A model generated the notes under the pieces. That model saw only the letters and a program-made list of their open reading frames with translations, was not told the DNA's origin and ran no database searches. 41,592 nt of DNA from CAZOOK01 sp964581385 (GTDB lineage: Bacteria > Pseudomonadota > Gammaproteobacteria > Nevskiales > Nevskiaceae). Below are positions 16,601 to 23,368 of the stretch, piece after piece. The translations under genes were made by a program, and so were the position numbers. Positions within the stretch are counted from its first letter, which is position 1; each line of letters opens with the position of its first letter. The DNA lies in the NCBI GenBank assembly GCA_964581385.1, contig CAZOOK010000044.1:1-41592 (forward strand). The letters run 5' to 3'.

Positions 16601-17534
16601 CGAGGACGGGGTAGTTGTCGTCGAGGTCGTACGCGTCGGGGACGGGTGCCTGGTACGTGGCGATGCCCTTGAACGACCCCATCGCGCGCGGGCCGCGCAT
16701 CCAACGCTCGGGGCCCTCCGGGCCCGCCGTCTTGTAAAAGGCACGCTCGGTGTGCATGAGGTCGAGAAGAGCGCGGCACTCGACGTTCATGATGTACATG
16801 TCGGGCTCGAACCCGAGACGGTTCGCGGCCTGGCGCATGCTCGTGTCGAACGCGTCGGGCCCGAGCGCCGACTTGGACCATTGCGCGTAACGCTCGATCT
16901 CGCCGTCGACCTTCTTGTGGAACGACGAGTTGACGTACCCGAACTGGCGCTCCCAAAGCTGCTCGTCGGAGTTGCTCGCGACGAGCTTGCTCATGACCTC
17001 GACGACGACCGTCTTGATGATCGAGAACTTCATCTGCACCATCGAGCGCACGAGGTGCACGGCGCCCTCGGGCGTGGTCAAAAAGCCGTGCTCCATCTCG
17101 AGCGCGAGCCCGCGCCGGATCGACGCGCTCGAGCGCTGAGTCTTGCGCGACTTGAGCACGCGCGACGTGGCCTCATGAGGCGTGCTCTCGGCGAGCGCCG
17201 TGTTGAACTCGAAGATGCGGTACGACGTGTTGAGCTCGTCCGTCTGCTTCGCGGGGCACGCGAGCGTGTACGGCCACTCGGGGTACGTCATCGACAACCC
17301 AACAATGACGTCGGGCATCATCGTGTTCTGCTGCACGTACGCCGTCGGCATGTCGTAGAGCGTCTGCCACTGCTTGTCGAGCGGCCCAGGTCCGTCGTTC
17401 GGGGCGCGAGGGCCGAGAACGGGCGTCCAAATGTCCGAGTACACACCGGCGTCCGACCCGCCGCCCATCGTCATCGACTGCAGCGCGTTGAACTGGTTCG
17501 CCTTGGCGCCCGCGCCGGCGTACGCGTCCGACAT
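13695..17534 (-). CDS. Probable HK97-fold major capsid protein
   Basis: 1279 residues, close to herpesvirus capsid protein size. Evidence is architectural. A flexible N-arm (1-90) is followed by an E-loop-like segment (residues 104-157, Arg-rich tip) and a long helix (158-186), as in the HK97 spine. A large insertion (about 190-970) follows, with a Gly-rich disordered loop at 881-955. The C-terminal block has LWRPIDTRHMGNVILMKGG (1032-1051) and strands to about 1115, like the core A domain. The loop holds GVGASG (888-893), the motif repeated in the adjacent protease-scaffold. The N-arm peptide TLYDMPTAYVQQNTMMPDVI (58-77, continuing VGLSMT) recurs at the C-terminus of the 413-residue neighbour. 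The start at 17534 was chosen because upstream is Arg-rich shadow. It is probably the shell protein; a structure prediction is needed to be certain. Confidence 0.78.
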   Translation of the reverse strand: MSDAYAGAGAKANQFNALQSMTMGGGSDAGVYSDIWTPVLGPRAPNDGPGPLDKQWQTLYDMPTAYVQQNTMMPDVIVGLSMTYPEWPYTLACPAKQTDELNTSYRIFEFNTALAESTPHEATSRVLKSRKTQRSSASIRRGLALEMEHGFLTTPEGAVHLVRSMVQMKFSIIKTVVVEVMSKLVASNSDEQLWERQFGYVNSSFHKKVDGEIERYAQWSKSALGPDAFDTSMRQAANRLGFEPDMYIMNVECRALLDLMHTERAFYKTAGPEGPERWMRGPRAMGSFKGIATYQAPVPDAYDLDDNYPVLVRLVTTGEWYPMCDHLHDSDQTKRRAHDRDIKIYCEPRDALQQISIATAVKHSGRFDHKTGDLHVCHDDIRARNQRDMSNYVNSNNSRELVHYFGQMEKRYISDKAVRNMVVSGSAPLTEKERKAIRNLVETFNRLSGADLYKKDKLSAGENVTEFLKARAKAYVEQLKPCGELASWLGLEHIARAGDKSVSEGISAFARLWSLLYATNGGDFNPMLDPKNCPHYLAPYVRADNLGPCTLFHRITVTAVAPRFVDHTASHASPPFGRSDAAHYAFGKRGSQGYGDEGLPDSHHVQLVERIHENFMVEPDGERVVHSVARDGHEAVLAVYEYLTAVQRSLLAQVSHAPQEFKVEDIRVLKAPLAMVGVLNMLTSPTSRVARAELKKFYRWAEEFVDTERDDDRYAPEVVANTPFEELRETGILDKILKLEERYSEFAKAVYDAAARDTDPATGDVTDAGKKDQKRASAVMEYLTLTVENPTRDPSKGALFGAVPIMVSDSNYMQIVDKKEFIADPATHFTTAIRVEDIDSAHFRADVHRYPSARWIVRGTDAGLDDVSFAEVSARRAYRAAGGGSGLGVGASGGGRKRGFDAVSSVGVGGYSSGVAAGEWFGGNAHGRAGAFGGSVLPSRLDEGDAPDASGTGLKYRKIDDRKDTPGINAVGDAELFVDCPAFVQRYEKFVAAEQDPIDRSVGGAFLFSRFNEQTCLAFCEAGHSVKPFSLQLWRPIDTRHMGNVILMKGGKETGQTHFGHQNMMATTDVAHKMVFFHFTFYCQCVIHNPQNILHGHAVYYKEYISGHGCTFFTDEQMSEWADEDFVPPANEDAPDIVVTMGPYTETVDKLPVRSDLRGYFQEEYADGSQSFRAIEQETHLHYSSALYYGDRWRFSQLHGQAYGKRTLPAHSEKPNSMCILGFHVRVGHDGMFSDEQLGQGHHGPRNPVGTRAIRNGHIVAVERGRPYDGPAPVAISTY
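14820..14876 (-). other. Capsid-protein loop with protease-site motif
   Basis: Codes for residues 887-905, LGVGASGGGRKRGFDAVSS. The VGASG matches the scaffold motif. The following KRxFDA resembles the scaffold tail KRARFDA. This suggests a processed or interaction-bearing loop. Confidence 0.4.
17280..17363 (-). repeat. Capsid N-arm peptide shared with the neighbouring gene
   Basis: Codes for capsid residues 58-85 (TLYDMP...MPDVIVGLSMTYPE). It matches the end of the gene at 18374-19615 (TLYDTPVVRQDTKPDIMIGL) in protein and clearly in DNA, for example an identical 10-base TCGACAACCC followed by a near-identical stretch. Confidence 0.8.
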
Positions 17535-17645
17535 GGTTGGAGGCGCGCGACGCGACGCGATGCGACGCGACTGTTTTTTTTCACGCACGCGACGGTCGTA
17601 GTGATACGACGCGCGCGCACACCTCAACACACGCGCGCACTGGTC

Positions 17646-17930
17646 ATGGAGGCGCTCGTCGATTGGATCGCCGGACGCGGAGCGCAAGTGATCGCCGACG
17701 CCGTCGCGTCGAACGCGCAACCGTCCGACGACGACGTTGATGGGTCAACAACGTCGACATGGTCGTGGGCGTCGCTGATCTCGACGCGCCCGACGCGCGC
17801 CGCGCTGTTTTTCCTCGTCGCAGCGTACCAGTTCGCCGCGCTCGCGCACTACGTCGTCAACGAGCGCGAGCGACGCGCCGAACAGCGCTGTCTCGCGTGG
17901 TGGGACGCGCGCACCGCCAAGAAAAGGTAA
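17646..17930 (+). CDS. Small single-TM protein
   Basis: 94 residues from the ATG at 17646, divergent from the capsid gene with 111 bases between. A Ser/Thr/Asp-rich N-terminal half is followed by one hydrophobic segment (about residues 52-71) and a basic tail. A longer open frame runs through here antisense to the capsid gene, but only this part is credible. Function unknown. Confidence 0.6.
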   Translation: MEALVDWIAGRGAQVIADAVASNAQPSDDDVDGSTTSTWSWASLISTRPTRAALFFLVAAYQFAALAHYVVNERERRAEQRCLAWWDARTAKKR

Positions 17931-17952
17931 TCTCGTATCACACGTCAAGTCA

Positions 17953-18339
17953 ATGCTCAGCGACATTCCGTACGATTCGACGCGCGTCGACACGGTCTCG
18001 TCGCACGTCGACCGCGTTCCGCCGCGCGGAAACCGTCTCGCGCGGTTTTTGAGGCGGAAAGACGTCGTGCACGTCTTTTTCTTTCAGCCAGGGTTTGTAT
18101 TCGAGAGCGAGTGGATGGAAGCGATGCAGTACCAAACGACTGGAGTCGTCGGAGTTCGATGCGAGAACCGCGTTCGGCCGGGGTGGCGCGCTGCCGTGTT
18201 CAACGAGCGCGTGTACTCCGTGCACGTCCTGTACGAAACGGACGGGTGCTACTCTCCGACGCTCGACCTCGTGTGTCACAGCGACACCGATTTCCTCGCC
18301 AAGGCGACACACTTTACGGGCGGACGCTACATCCCGTAA
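17953..18339 (+). CDS. Small soluble hypothetical protein
   Basis: 128 residues from the ATG at 17953. A basic N-terminal region precedes a beta-rich domain with several aromatics and cysteines (VVHVFFFQPGF, VYSVHVLYETDGCY, LVCHSDTDFL). No membrane span. It follows the preceding small gene by 22 bases and converges with the gene ending at 18374. Family not recognised. Confidence 0.65.
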   Translation: MLSDIPYDSTRVDTVSSHVDRVPPRGNRLARFLRRKDVVHVFFFQPGFVFESEWMEAMQYQTTGVVGVRCENRVRPGWRAAVFNERVYSVHVLYETDGCYSPTLDLVCHSDTDFLAKATHFTGGRYIP

Positions 18340-18373
18340 ACGAGCGGTGTCGATCTCACTCTCGCTCTCTCAC

Positions 18374-19615
18374 TCACTCAGAAGACGTCGTCGACAACCC
18401 GATCATGATGTCGGGCTTCGTGTCTTGGCGAACGACCGGCGTGTCGTAGAGGGTTTTTTGTTCGACTGCCTCACGGCGTTCGCGCACGACGCGCGCGAGC
18501 GCGACAATGTCGTTCTCGAGAAGTTGGTTGCGCTTGCTCGCCTCGATCTCGTTGCGCGCGGGCGTGCGGTGCTCCGAGACGACACCGAGCTGGTGCACGG
18601 CGCGAACGTGCGCGTCGCGCGCCGCCACTCTCTCTGCTTGCGTCTTGAGGTGCGCAATCATGCTGAGAGGAACGACCTCGAGGCTCTGCGTGATAAAGTC
18701 CGACCTCAAATCGATGGCCGCGTTCATGCGACGCATGAGCTCGGCGCGCGGCGTCGCGCTGCGCGGGTCGTGGCGCTGGCGCCCCATCTCAACGTCGAGG
18801 ATCATCATCTTCGACATGAACCACTCGACGTGGCGCAGCTCGGTGAGGAACCCGCCGCGGTCGTTCGCGCCCGGCCCGACGTTCTCTTTGTTCTCGTCGG
18901 CCACGCGCACGGCGTCGAGCTCGCCCGGACTGAGCGCGTCGCACTCGAGGCGCATGTCGTGCAAGAAGCGGTTGTACGCGACGAGGTAGTACAAGTAGTA
19001 CCTCGACCGCTCGACGAGCGGGAGCACGAGCGCGTGGAGCTCGGCGTTCGGCATGCGAAAGACGGCCTCGGTCCATCGCAAGTCGACGCGCGCGAGGTTT
19101 CGAGCGAGCGCGTCGACCTCGGCGCGCGTCTCGAGCGTCTCGTTCAGCTTGCAAATCTCGCGGAACACGCGGATGAGCTCTTGCGTGACGGTCTCGCCCT
19201 CGATCTCCGACTCGCCGCACGTGAACTCGGGCACGCTCAGCTCGCCCTCTGACTCGCGAAACGCGTCGACGCGCTTCACGAAATCGTCGGGCTTTGGCCA
19301 CACCACGCTCGCAGACGACGACACGGGGTGGAAGTACACCGCGAAGTAGATGCGCAGAAGAGCGAGCGTGACGGCCCCGTCGAACGTCGTCATGAACGTC
19401 GGAACGCCTCCGCTCGTCGTGTTGAGCGCGCACTTGATGCTGTCGGGCGCGCGAACGACTTCAATCGCGTGCCCGAGCTTCTTTTGACGGTCGTGCATGT
19501 ACGGCGTCATCGCCGACGTGAACGCCGCGATGATGCGCCGGTCAAACGCGTTCGGCCTGTACCACGACGGAAGCGCGTTTGGCAACGGTGTCGGCGCGGG
19601 TGCGGCGGCGTCCAT
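18374..19615 (-). CDS. Capsid-associated protein with copied N-arm tail
   Basis: 413 residues from the ATG at 19615 (MDAAAPAPTPLPNALPSWYRP). Mostly helical with a Pro-rich N-terminus and a C-terminal coiled-coil-like region (about 320-385). Its last 30 residues (TLYDTPVVRQDTKPDIMIGL, then STTSSE) closely match capsid residues 58-85. A shared peptide next to the capsid gene suggests that this protein docks on the same capsid surface that the N-arm binds. That would fit a minor capsid, vertex or triplex-like role. The alternative is a chance partial gene duplication with no current function. No portal motif was recognised. Confidence 0.72.
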   Translation of the reverse strand: MDAAAPAPTPLPNALPSWYRPNAFDRRIIAAFTSAMTPYMHDRQKKLGHAIEVVRAPDSIKCALNTTSGGVPTFMTTFDGAVTLALLRIYFAVYFHPVSSSASVVWPKPDDFVKRVDAFRESEGELSVPEFTCGESEIEGETVTQELIRVFREICKLNETLETRAEVDALARNLARVDLRWTEAVFRMPNAELHALVLPLVERSRYYLYYLVAYNRFLHDMRLECDALSPGELDAVRVADENKENVGPGANDRGGFLTELRHVEWFMSKMMILDVEMGRQRHDPRSATPRAELMRRMNAAIDLRSDFITQSLEVVPLSMIAHLKTQAERVAARDAHVRAVHQLGVVSEHRTPARNEIEASKRNQLLENDIVALARVVRERREAVEQKTLYDTPVVRQDTKPDIMIGLSTTSSE

Positions 19616-19671
19616 CGTCTCGTCTCGCGCACCGTCTTCGCGCGCCGGTCGTTTCAAAGTGACCGACGGTC

Positions 19672-20910
19672 TCACTCGTCGGTGCGCGCGCGTTTCGCAG
19701 CGTACTGCTCGCGCTTGCGCCGCAGCACGCACGCGCGGCAGTACACCGAGCGCACCGTCCACGACCGGTCGACGTACCCGGCGCACCGCACCGTCGCACA
19801 CGCGCGTTTCGGCTCGTCTTTCGGCGCCGTGTGCGCGGCGCACGGCGCGCAGCACGCGCGCACGGCGTCAATCGACCCGAGCGTGACGGCGTGCGCCGCG
19901 AGCGAGAACGCGAGCGCCGCGCGCAGACGCGCAACGAAGTTCCACTTTGTCACGCGCAAATGGGGCAGAACGCGCACGTGGTCGAGCGACACCGCAACGG
20001 CCGCGGCGATCGCGGCAGTCGCCTCGGTTCTTGTTTCCTCGACCGCGTGGCACAAAACGAACGCGACGGGGCGCGCGACGTTCTGAAACACGTGCTGTGC
20101 CGCGGCGTTGACAGCCGAGTGCGCTCCCTCGCCCGTCACGCGCAGACGCACGCGCTCGGCTGCAGCGGCGCGAGAACCAGACAAAGCAGAAACGGCGTGC
20201 GTCCACGCGCGCGTCGCAAACGCCATGCTCCCAACGCCGTCGCAGGCGCGCCGCAGTTGCGCGAGCGCGTTCGCGACAGGGGCATGCTCGAGCGCGCCGC
20301 GTTCGGCCGCGACGCACTCCGAGCACAAGAGCTCAGAACGAGGACCGTTTGCGCGGTTCTTCTTGACTCGTCCGCTCGTCTCGTCGTCGTCGTCGCTGTC
20401 GCTGTCATCGTCGAACACGCACAGGCAATCCGCGCACCGCACGTCGGCGATGAACAAATCGGCGCGGAACACGGCGACAGGCCACCAGTGCGTCGTTCCG
20501 TGCGATGGCGGAACGCTCAGCACGGCGCGCGCGCCGGCTCTCTGCGCGTCGACGAGCGCGCGACGAAGCTCGGAGCTGTCCGTCGGAGAGAGCGCTCGCG
20601 CCGATGTGTACAGCTCGTCAAAGTGCGCGACCCACCTCGCGACGACGGCGCGCACGTCGACCACAGCGTCGTCGACGACGGTGTCGATCCACGCCTCGAG
20701 CTTTTCTGGCACGTCGGCCTTGTCGTGCTTCCGCCCAAGCTCGGCGCGCTTGGCCTTGACGAGCCGCGGACGTACAGCGAGGCAGTGCGCGTCGATCTCA
20801 AAGATCGGAGCGCCCGAGAGCGCGAGGCCCTCCGAGCGCTGCACGCTCGGGTGCGCGACGATGGCGGCGTCGTGGAACGCGGCGACGACGCACCGTTTCA
20901 AAACGCGCAT
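19672..20910 (-). CDS. Probable zinc-binding protein with two Cys clusters
   Basis: 412 residues. One putative metal site pairs CADC (about residue 160) with CSEC (about residue 198) around an acidic Asp/Ser stretch. A second Cys/His-rich cluster fills the last 70 residues: CCAPCAAH, CATVRC, then YCRAC. It ends in a basic, nuclear-localisation-like KRARTDE. The middle is Ala-rich and helical. Such an arrangement fits a nucleic-acid-binding or nuclear regulatory protein, but no named zinc-finger class is recognised. Its start lies three bases from the end of the membrane protein gene at 20914. Confidence 0.7.
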   Translation of the reverse strand: MRVLKRCVVAAFHDAAIVAHPSVQRSEGLALSGAPIFEIDAHCLAVRPRLVKAKRAELGRKHDKADVPEKLEAWIDTVVDDAVVDVRAVVARWVAHFDELYTSARALSPTDSSELRRALVDAQRAGARAVLSVPPSHGTTHWWPVAVFRADLFIADVRCADCLCVFDDDSDSDDDDETSGRVKKNRANGPRSELLCSECVAAERGALEHAPVANALAQLRRACDGVGSMAFATRAWTHAVSALSGSRAAAAERVRLRVTGEGAHSAVNAAAQHVFQNVARPVAFVLCHAVEETRTEATAAIAAAVAVSLDHVRVLPHLRVTKWNFVARLRAALAFSLAAHAVTLGSIDAVRACCAPCAAHTAPKDEPKRACATVRCAGYVDRSWTVRSVYCRACVLRRKREQYAAKRARTDE

Positions 20911-20913
20911 GGT

Positions 20914-21906
20914 TCAAGCGTTGCGTTGTGGTTCAACCACCACGAGCCTGTGCGCGTTCTCCGCCACCCATTCGCGAAACGGCTGCGACCTCGCGAGCCG
21001 TGCCATGTACTCTCGCGTCGCGTCCGTCTCCTCCCACCGAGCTGCTGCAGCCGCCGACACGTTTTTGTCGTCGTCCTCCTCCTCGTCGGCCTCCTCGTCG
21101 GCCTCGACGTGCGCGCGTCGCGCGCGCCACAAATTGCCAAGCACAAACAGAAGCAAACAAAGAGGGACGTGCGTCGTCAAAATCTGTTTGGCGGTGTCTG
21201 GATGATCGAGGATGCTGATGCCGGCCACGAATTGGACGATCGCATCCATCGCGTCGTTGATCGCCTCGCGCAACGTCGGACCGGGTCCGTCGCCTGTTCC
21301 TGTTCCGACGCTCGGAATCAACAACAGCATCTTGCGAAGCGCGTCGGCGTCGAACGTCGCGGCAGAAAATGCTGCGGCAACTGCAACTGCCGCTCCAAAA
21401 ACGAGCGCGAGCGCGACGCTTCGGACGATCGAGACGCCGACTCGTTGCGCGACGACGAACGCGACGACGAGCGCGACGCACGTTCCGGCGACGAGCTGGT
21501 CTGCGTCGAGCACGCACACGTCGACTGCAAACGCGACCAACGCGCCGCACGCCACGAGCCACACGAACGCCACGTCCGAGACGGTCGAGTGCGCGAGGTC
21601 GACCGCGCGCAGCCACACGTGAGCGACGGACGCACCCGCGAGCGCGGACGCGCCGACGTACACCGCCACAGCAGGGAGCGGCACGAGGCGCCAGAACACC
21701 GAGTACGCGACCCCCGCGTTGGCCACGACGTACGCCGTCGCCGCCGTCCACCGCACGCTTTCGGGCAGGCGCGTCGCCACAAGAAAGAGGCACACGGCGA
21801 CACCGAGCGCGGCCGCAACGACGTAAAAAAACGCGCGCGACGTCGAGAGGCGGTTCGCGCACAGCACCACCGCGACCGCCACCGCCGTCGCCGTCTCGGC
21901 CCACAT
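20914..21906 (-). CDS. Polytopic membrane protein
   Basis: 330 residues, strongly hydrophobic over residues 1-270 with about 8-9 predicted spans rich in Ala and Val. An acidic cytosolic loop (DEEADEEEDDDK) and a charged tail follow. Its ATG (21906-21904) overlaps the ATG of the divergent gene (21905-21907) in the shared palindrome CATG. No transporter signature is seen. A YVGASAL string inside a membrane span is probably unrelated to the scaffold motif. Confidence 0.72.
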   Translation of the reverse strand: MWAETATAVAVAVVLCANRLSTSRAFFYVVAAALGVAVCLFLVATRLPESVRWTAATAYVVANAGVAYSVFWRLVPLPAVAVYVGASALAGASVAHVWLRAVDLAHSTVSDVAFVWLVACGALVAFAVDVCVLDADQLVAGTCVALVVAFVVAQRVGVSIVRSVALALVFGAAVAVAAAFSAATFDADALRKMLLLIPSVGTGTGDGPGPTLREAINDAMDAIVQFVAGISILDHPDTAKQILTTHVPLCLLLFVLGNLWRARRAHVEADEEADEEEDDDKNVSAAAAARWEETDATREYMARLARSQPFREWVAENAHRLVVVEPQRNA

Positions 21907-23329
21907 GGCGCCTGTTCCCGTCGATGCGGTGTGGCTCGCGCTGAGCGTGTTTCACTACGTGTGCACAGTGTCGAACCCCGACCTTTGCGCTGGGATGCCC
22001 ACGGGCGGCGGAATCGCCAAGGCGGGCCAGCGCCTCGTTCTGAAATCGGCGCTCAACAACCAACGCAAGCTCGCGGACGGCCCGAAGATGCGCTTCGAGC
22101 CCAACGCCACCACGGGACAAATCGTGTACTCGGCCGACGAGTCGCTGTGCGTGTTCGGCGACGGGAAGCACGTCGAGCTCGAACCGTGCGCGTCCGTGTC
22201 TGCGTCCGTCAATGCCAAGAACGTGTGGGACCTTTCGTTTGTGGCCGGACGCCTCGTTCACAACGCCACGGGCAAGTGTCTCACGGTGATGCGCTGCGAC
22301 AAAAAGGGTACGTTCTGCGACCCGACGCCCGTTCCGTTCACGCCCGCGCGCCTTCCGTACAAATCGGGGTCGCCGCTCGCGCTGTGGGAGTGCGGCGCGT
22401 CGTCGACGCAGTGGCACGTCGTCACGGACTGTGCTCCGGGGTGCGCTCCGTTCTTCGTGGCCGACGGGCGGTGCGACCCCGCGTGCGCCGTGTACTCGTG
22501 CGCGTGGGACGGAGGAGACTGCACGAACGGCCCGTCGCGCGCGCCGACTCCACCGACGCTCTCTCCGACGTTTGCGCCGTCGACGACCGCGCCGTCTCGC
22601 GCTCCGTCGGCGTCGCCGAGCCGCGCGCCGACGTTCGAACCGTCGCGTGCTCCGAGCCGCGCGCCGTCGACGTCGCGCCCGTCGCGCGCCCCGTCGTCGA
22701 CCACCCCGAGCGCCGCGCCGTCGCGCGCCCCGTCAACCGTGCCGAGCGCTGCCCCGAGCACGGCCCCGATGACGGCGCGACCGTCGCGATCTCCGCGCGC
22801 GACCGCGAGCCCGAGCGCGATCCCGAGCCGCAGTCCGTCGACGCTGCGCCCGTCGCGCGCGCCGAGCCAGCACCCGACGCACGCCAACTCGACGCTCGCA
22901 GTCGTCGCATCTGTTGCGGCGTCGCCAAATCTGTGGCTCCTTTTTTTGCTCCTTCTCCTCATCCCGTTTTTCGTTTTGTGCTTGATGGCGTGGCAACGGA
23001 AGAAACATGCTCAGCCTCCGGCCAAGCACCCGATGGCGCCCGACCCGCCTCTTCCGCGGCGCGTGTTCATCGTGCACGACGACCTTCCGCCTCTGCCGTC
23101 TTCTTCGCAAGAGTGGCGCCGCGACATGGAGCAGCACCCCGCGCGCGACGCGCACATGTCGATGCTCGACGAGTTCGACCGACAATCCACGCGCTACAGC
23201 GTGGTGTCGGGCCATTTCGGACTGCGCAAAGTCCTCAACGCCAATACAAGCGCCAACTCGGCGCAAGCACCCGCAAGCGGAACAGTGCAAGATCGTGCGA
23301 AGAAAGAGGAGAGGGCCGTTCCAGTCTAG
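21905..23329 (+). CDS. Type I surface protein: lectin-like, LNR, Pro/Ser stalk
   Basis: 474 residues. A hydrophobic N-terminus (probable signal, residues 5-20) leads to a ricin-B-like region (about 40-173) with paired Cys and NVWDLSF / STQWHVV QxW-type motifs. A Lin-12/Notch repeat follows (residues 176-206: CxxxC...DGRCDxxC...CAWDGGDC). A long PSRAPS-type Pro/Ser/Thr stalk spans about 208-325. A transmembrane helix at 343-363 and a cytosolic tail complete it. This is a plausible virion attachment glycoprotein or host-derived receptor. LNR and Pro-Ser stalks are common in algal and stramenopile proteins and suggest capture from a host. The domain calls are good; the role is inference. Confidence 0.82.
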   Translation: MAPVPVDAVWLALSVFHYVCTVSNPDLCAGMPTGGGIAKAGQRLVLKSALNNQRKLADGPKMRFEPNATTGQIVYSADESLCVFGDGKHVELEPCASVSASVNAKNVWDLSFVAGRLVHNATGKCLTVMRCDKKGTFCDPTPVPFTPARLPYKSGSPLALWECGASSTQWHVVTDCAPGCAPFFVADGRCDPACAVYSCAWDGGDCTNGPSRAPTPPTLSPTFAPSTTAPSRAPSASPSRAPTFEPSRAPSRAPSTSRPSRAPSSTTPSAAPSRAPSTVPSAAPSTAPMTARPSRSPRATASPSAIPSRSPSTLRPSRAPSQHPTHANSTLAVVASVAASPNLWLLFLLLLLIPFFVLCLMAWQRKKHAQPPAKHPMAPDPPLPRRVFIVHDDLPPLPSSSQEWRRDMEQHPARDAHMSMLDEFDRQSTRYSVVSGHFGLRKVLNANTSANSAQAPASGTVQDRAKKEERAVPV

Positions 23330-23368
23330 AAACGGCGCGTCTGCGCCCGCTCCACTCTTCTCCGCTCC

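Noticed and set aside
13761..17930. 1389-residue open frame antisense to the capsid gene
   Set aside because: It is Arg/His/Val-rich with no domain pattern and mirrors the GC-rich codon use of the capsid gene. Only its last 94 codons (17646-17930), outside the capsid gene, are credible.
18374..19615. Portal protein
   Set aside because: Size and helix content are compatible and the gene is near the capsid genes, but no portal-type motif or order of elements is visible. I kept only a capsid-associated call.
21640..21660. YVGASAL in the polytopic membrane protein as a protease site
   Set aside because: It lies in a hydrophobic membrane span of a non-capsid protein, so access by the capsid protease is unlikely.
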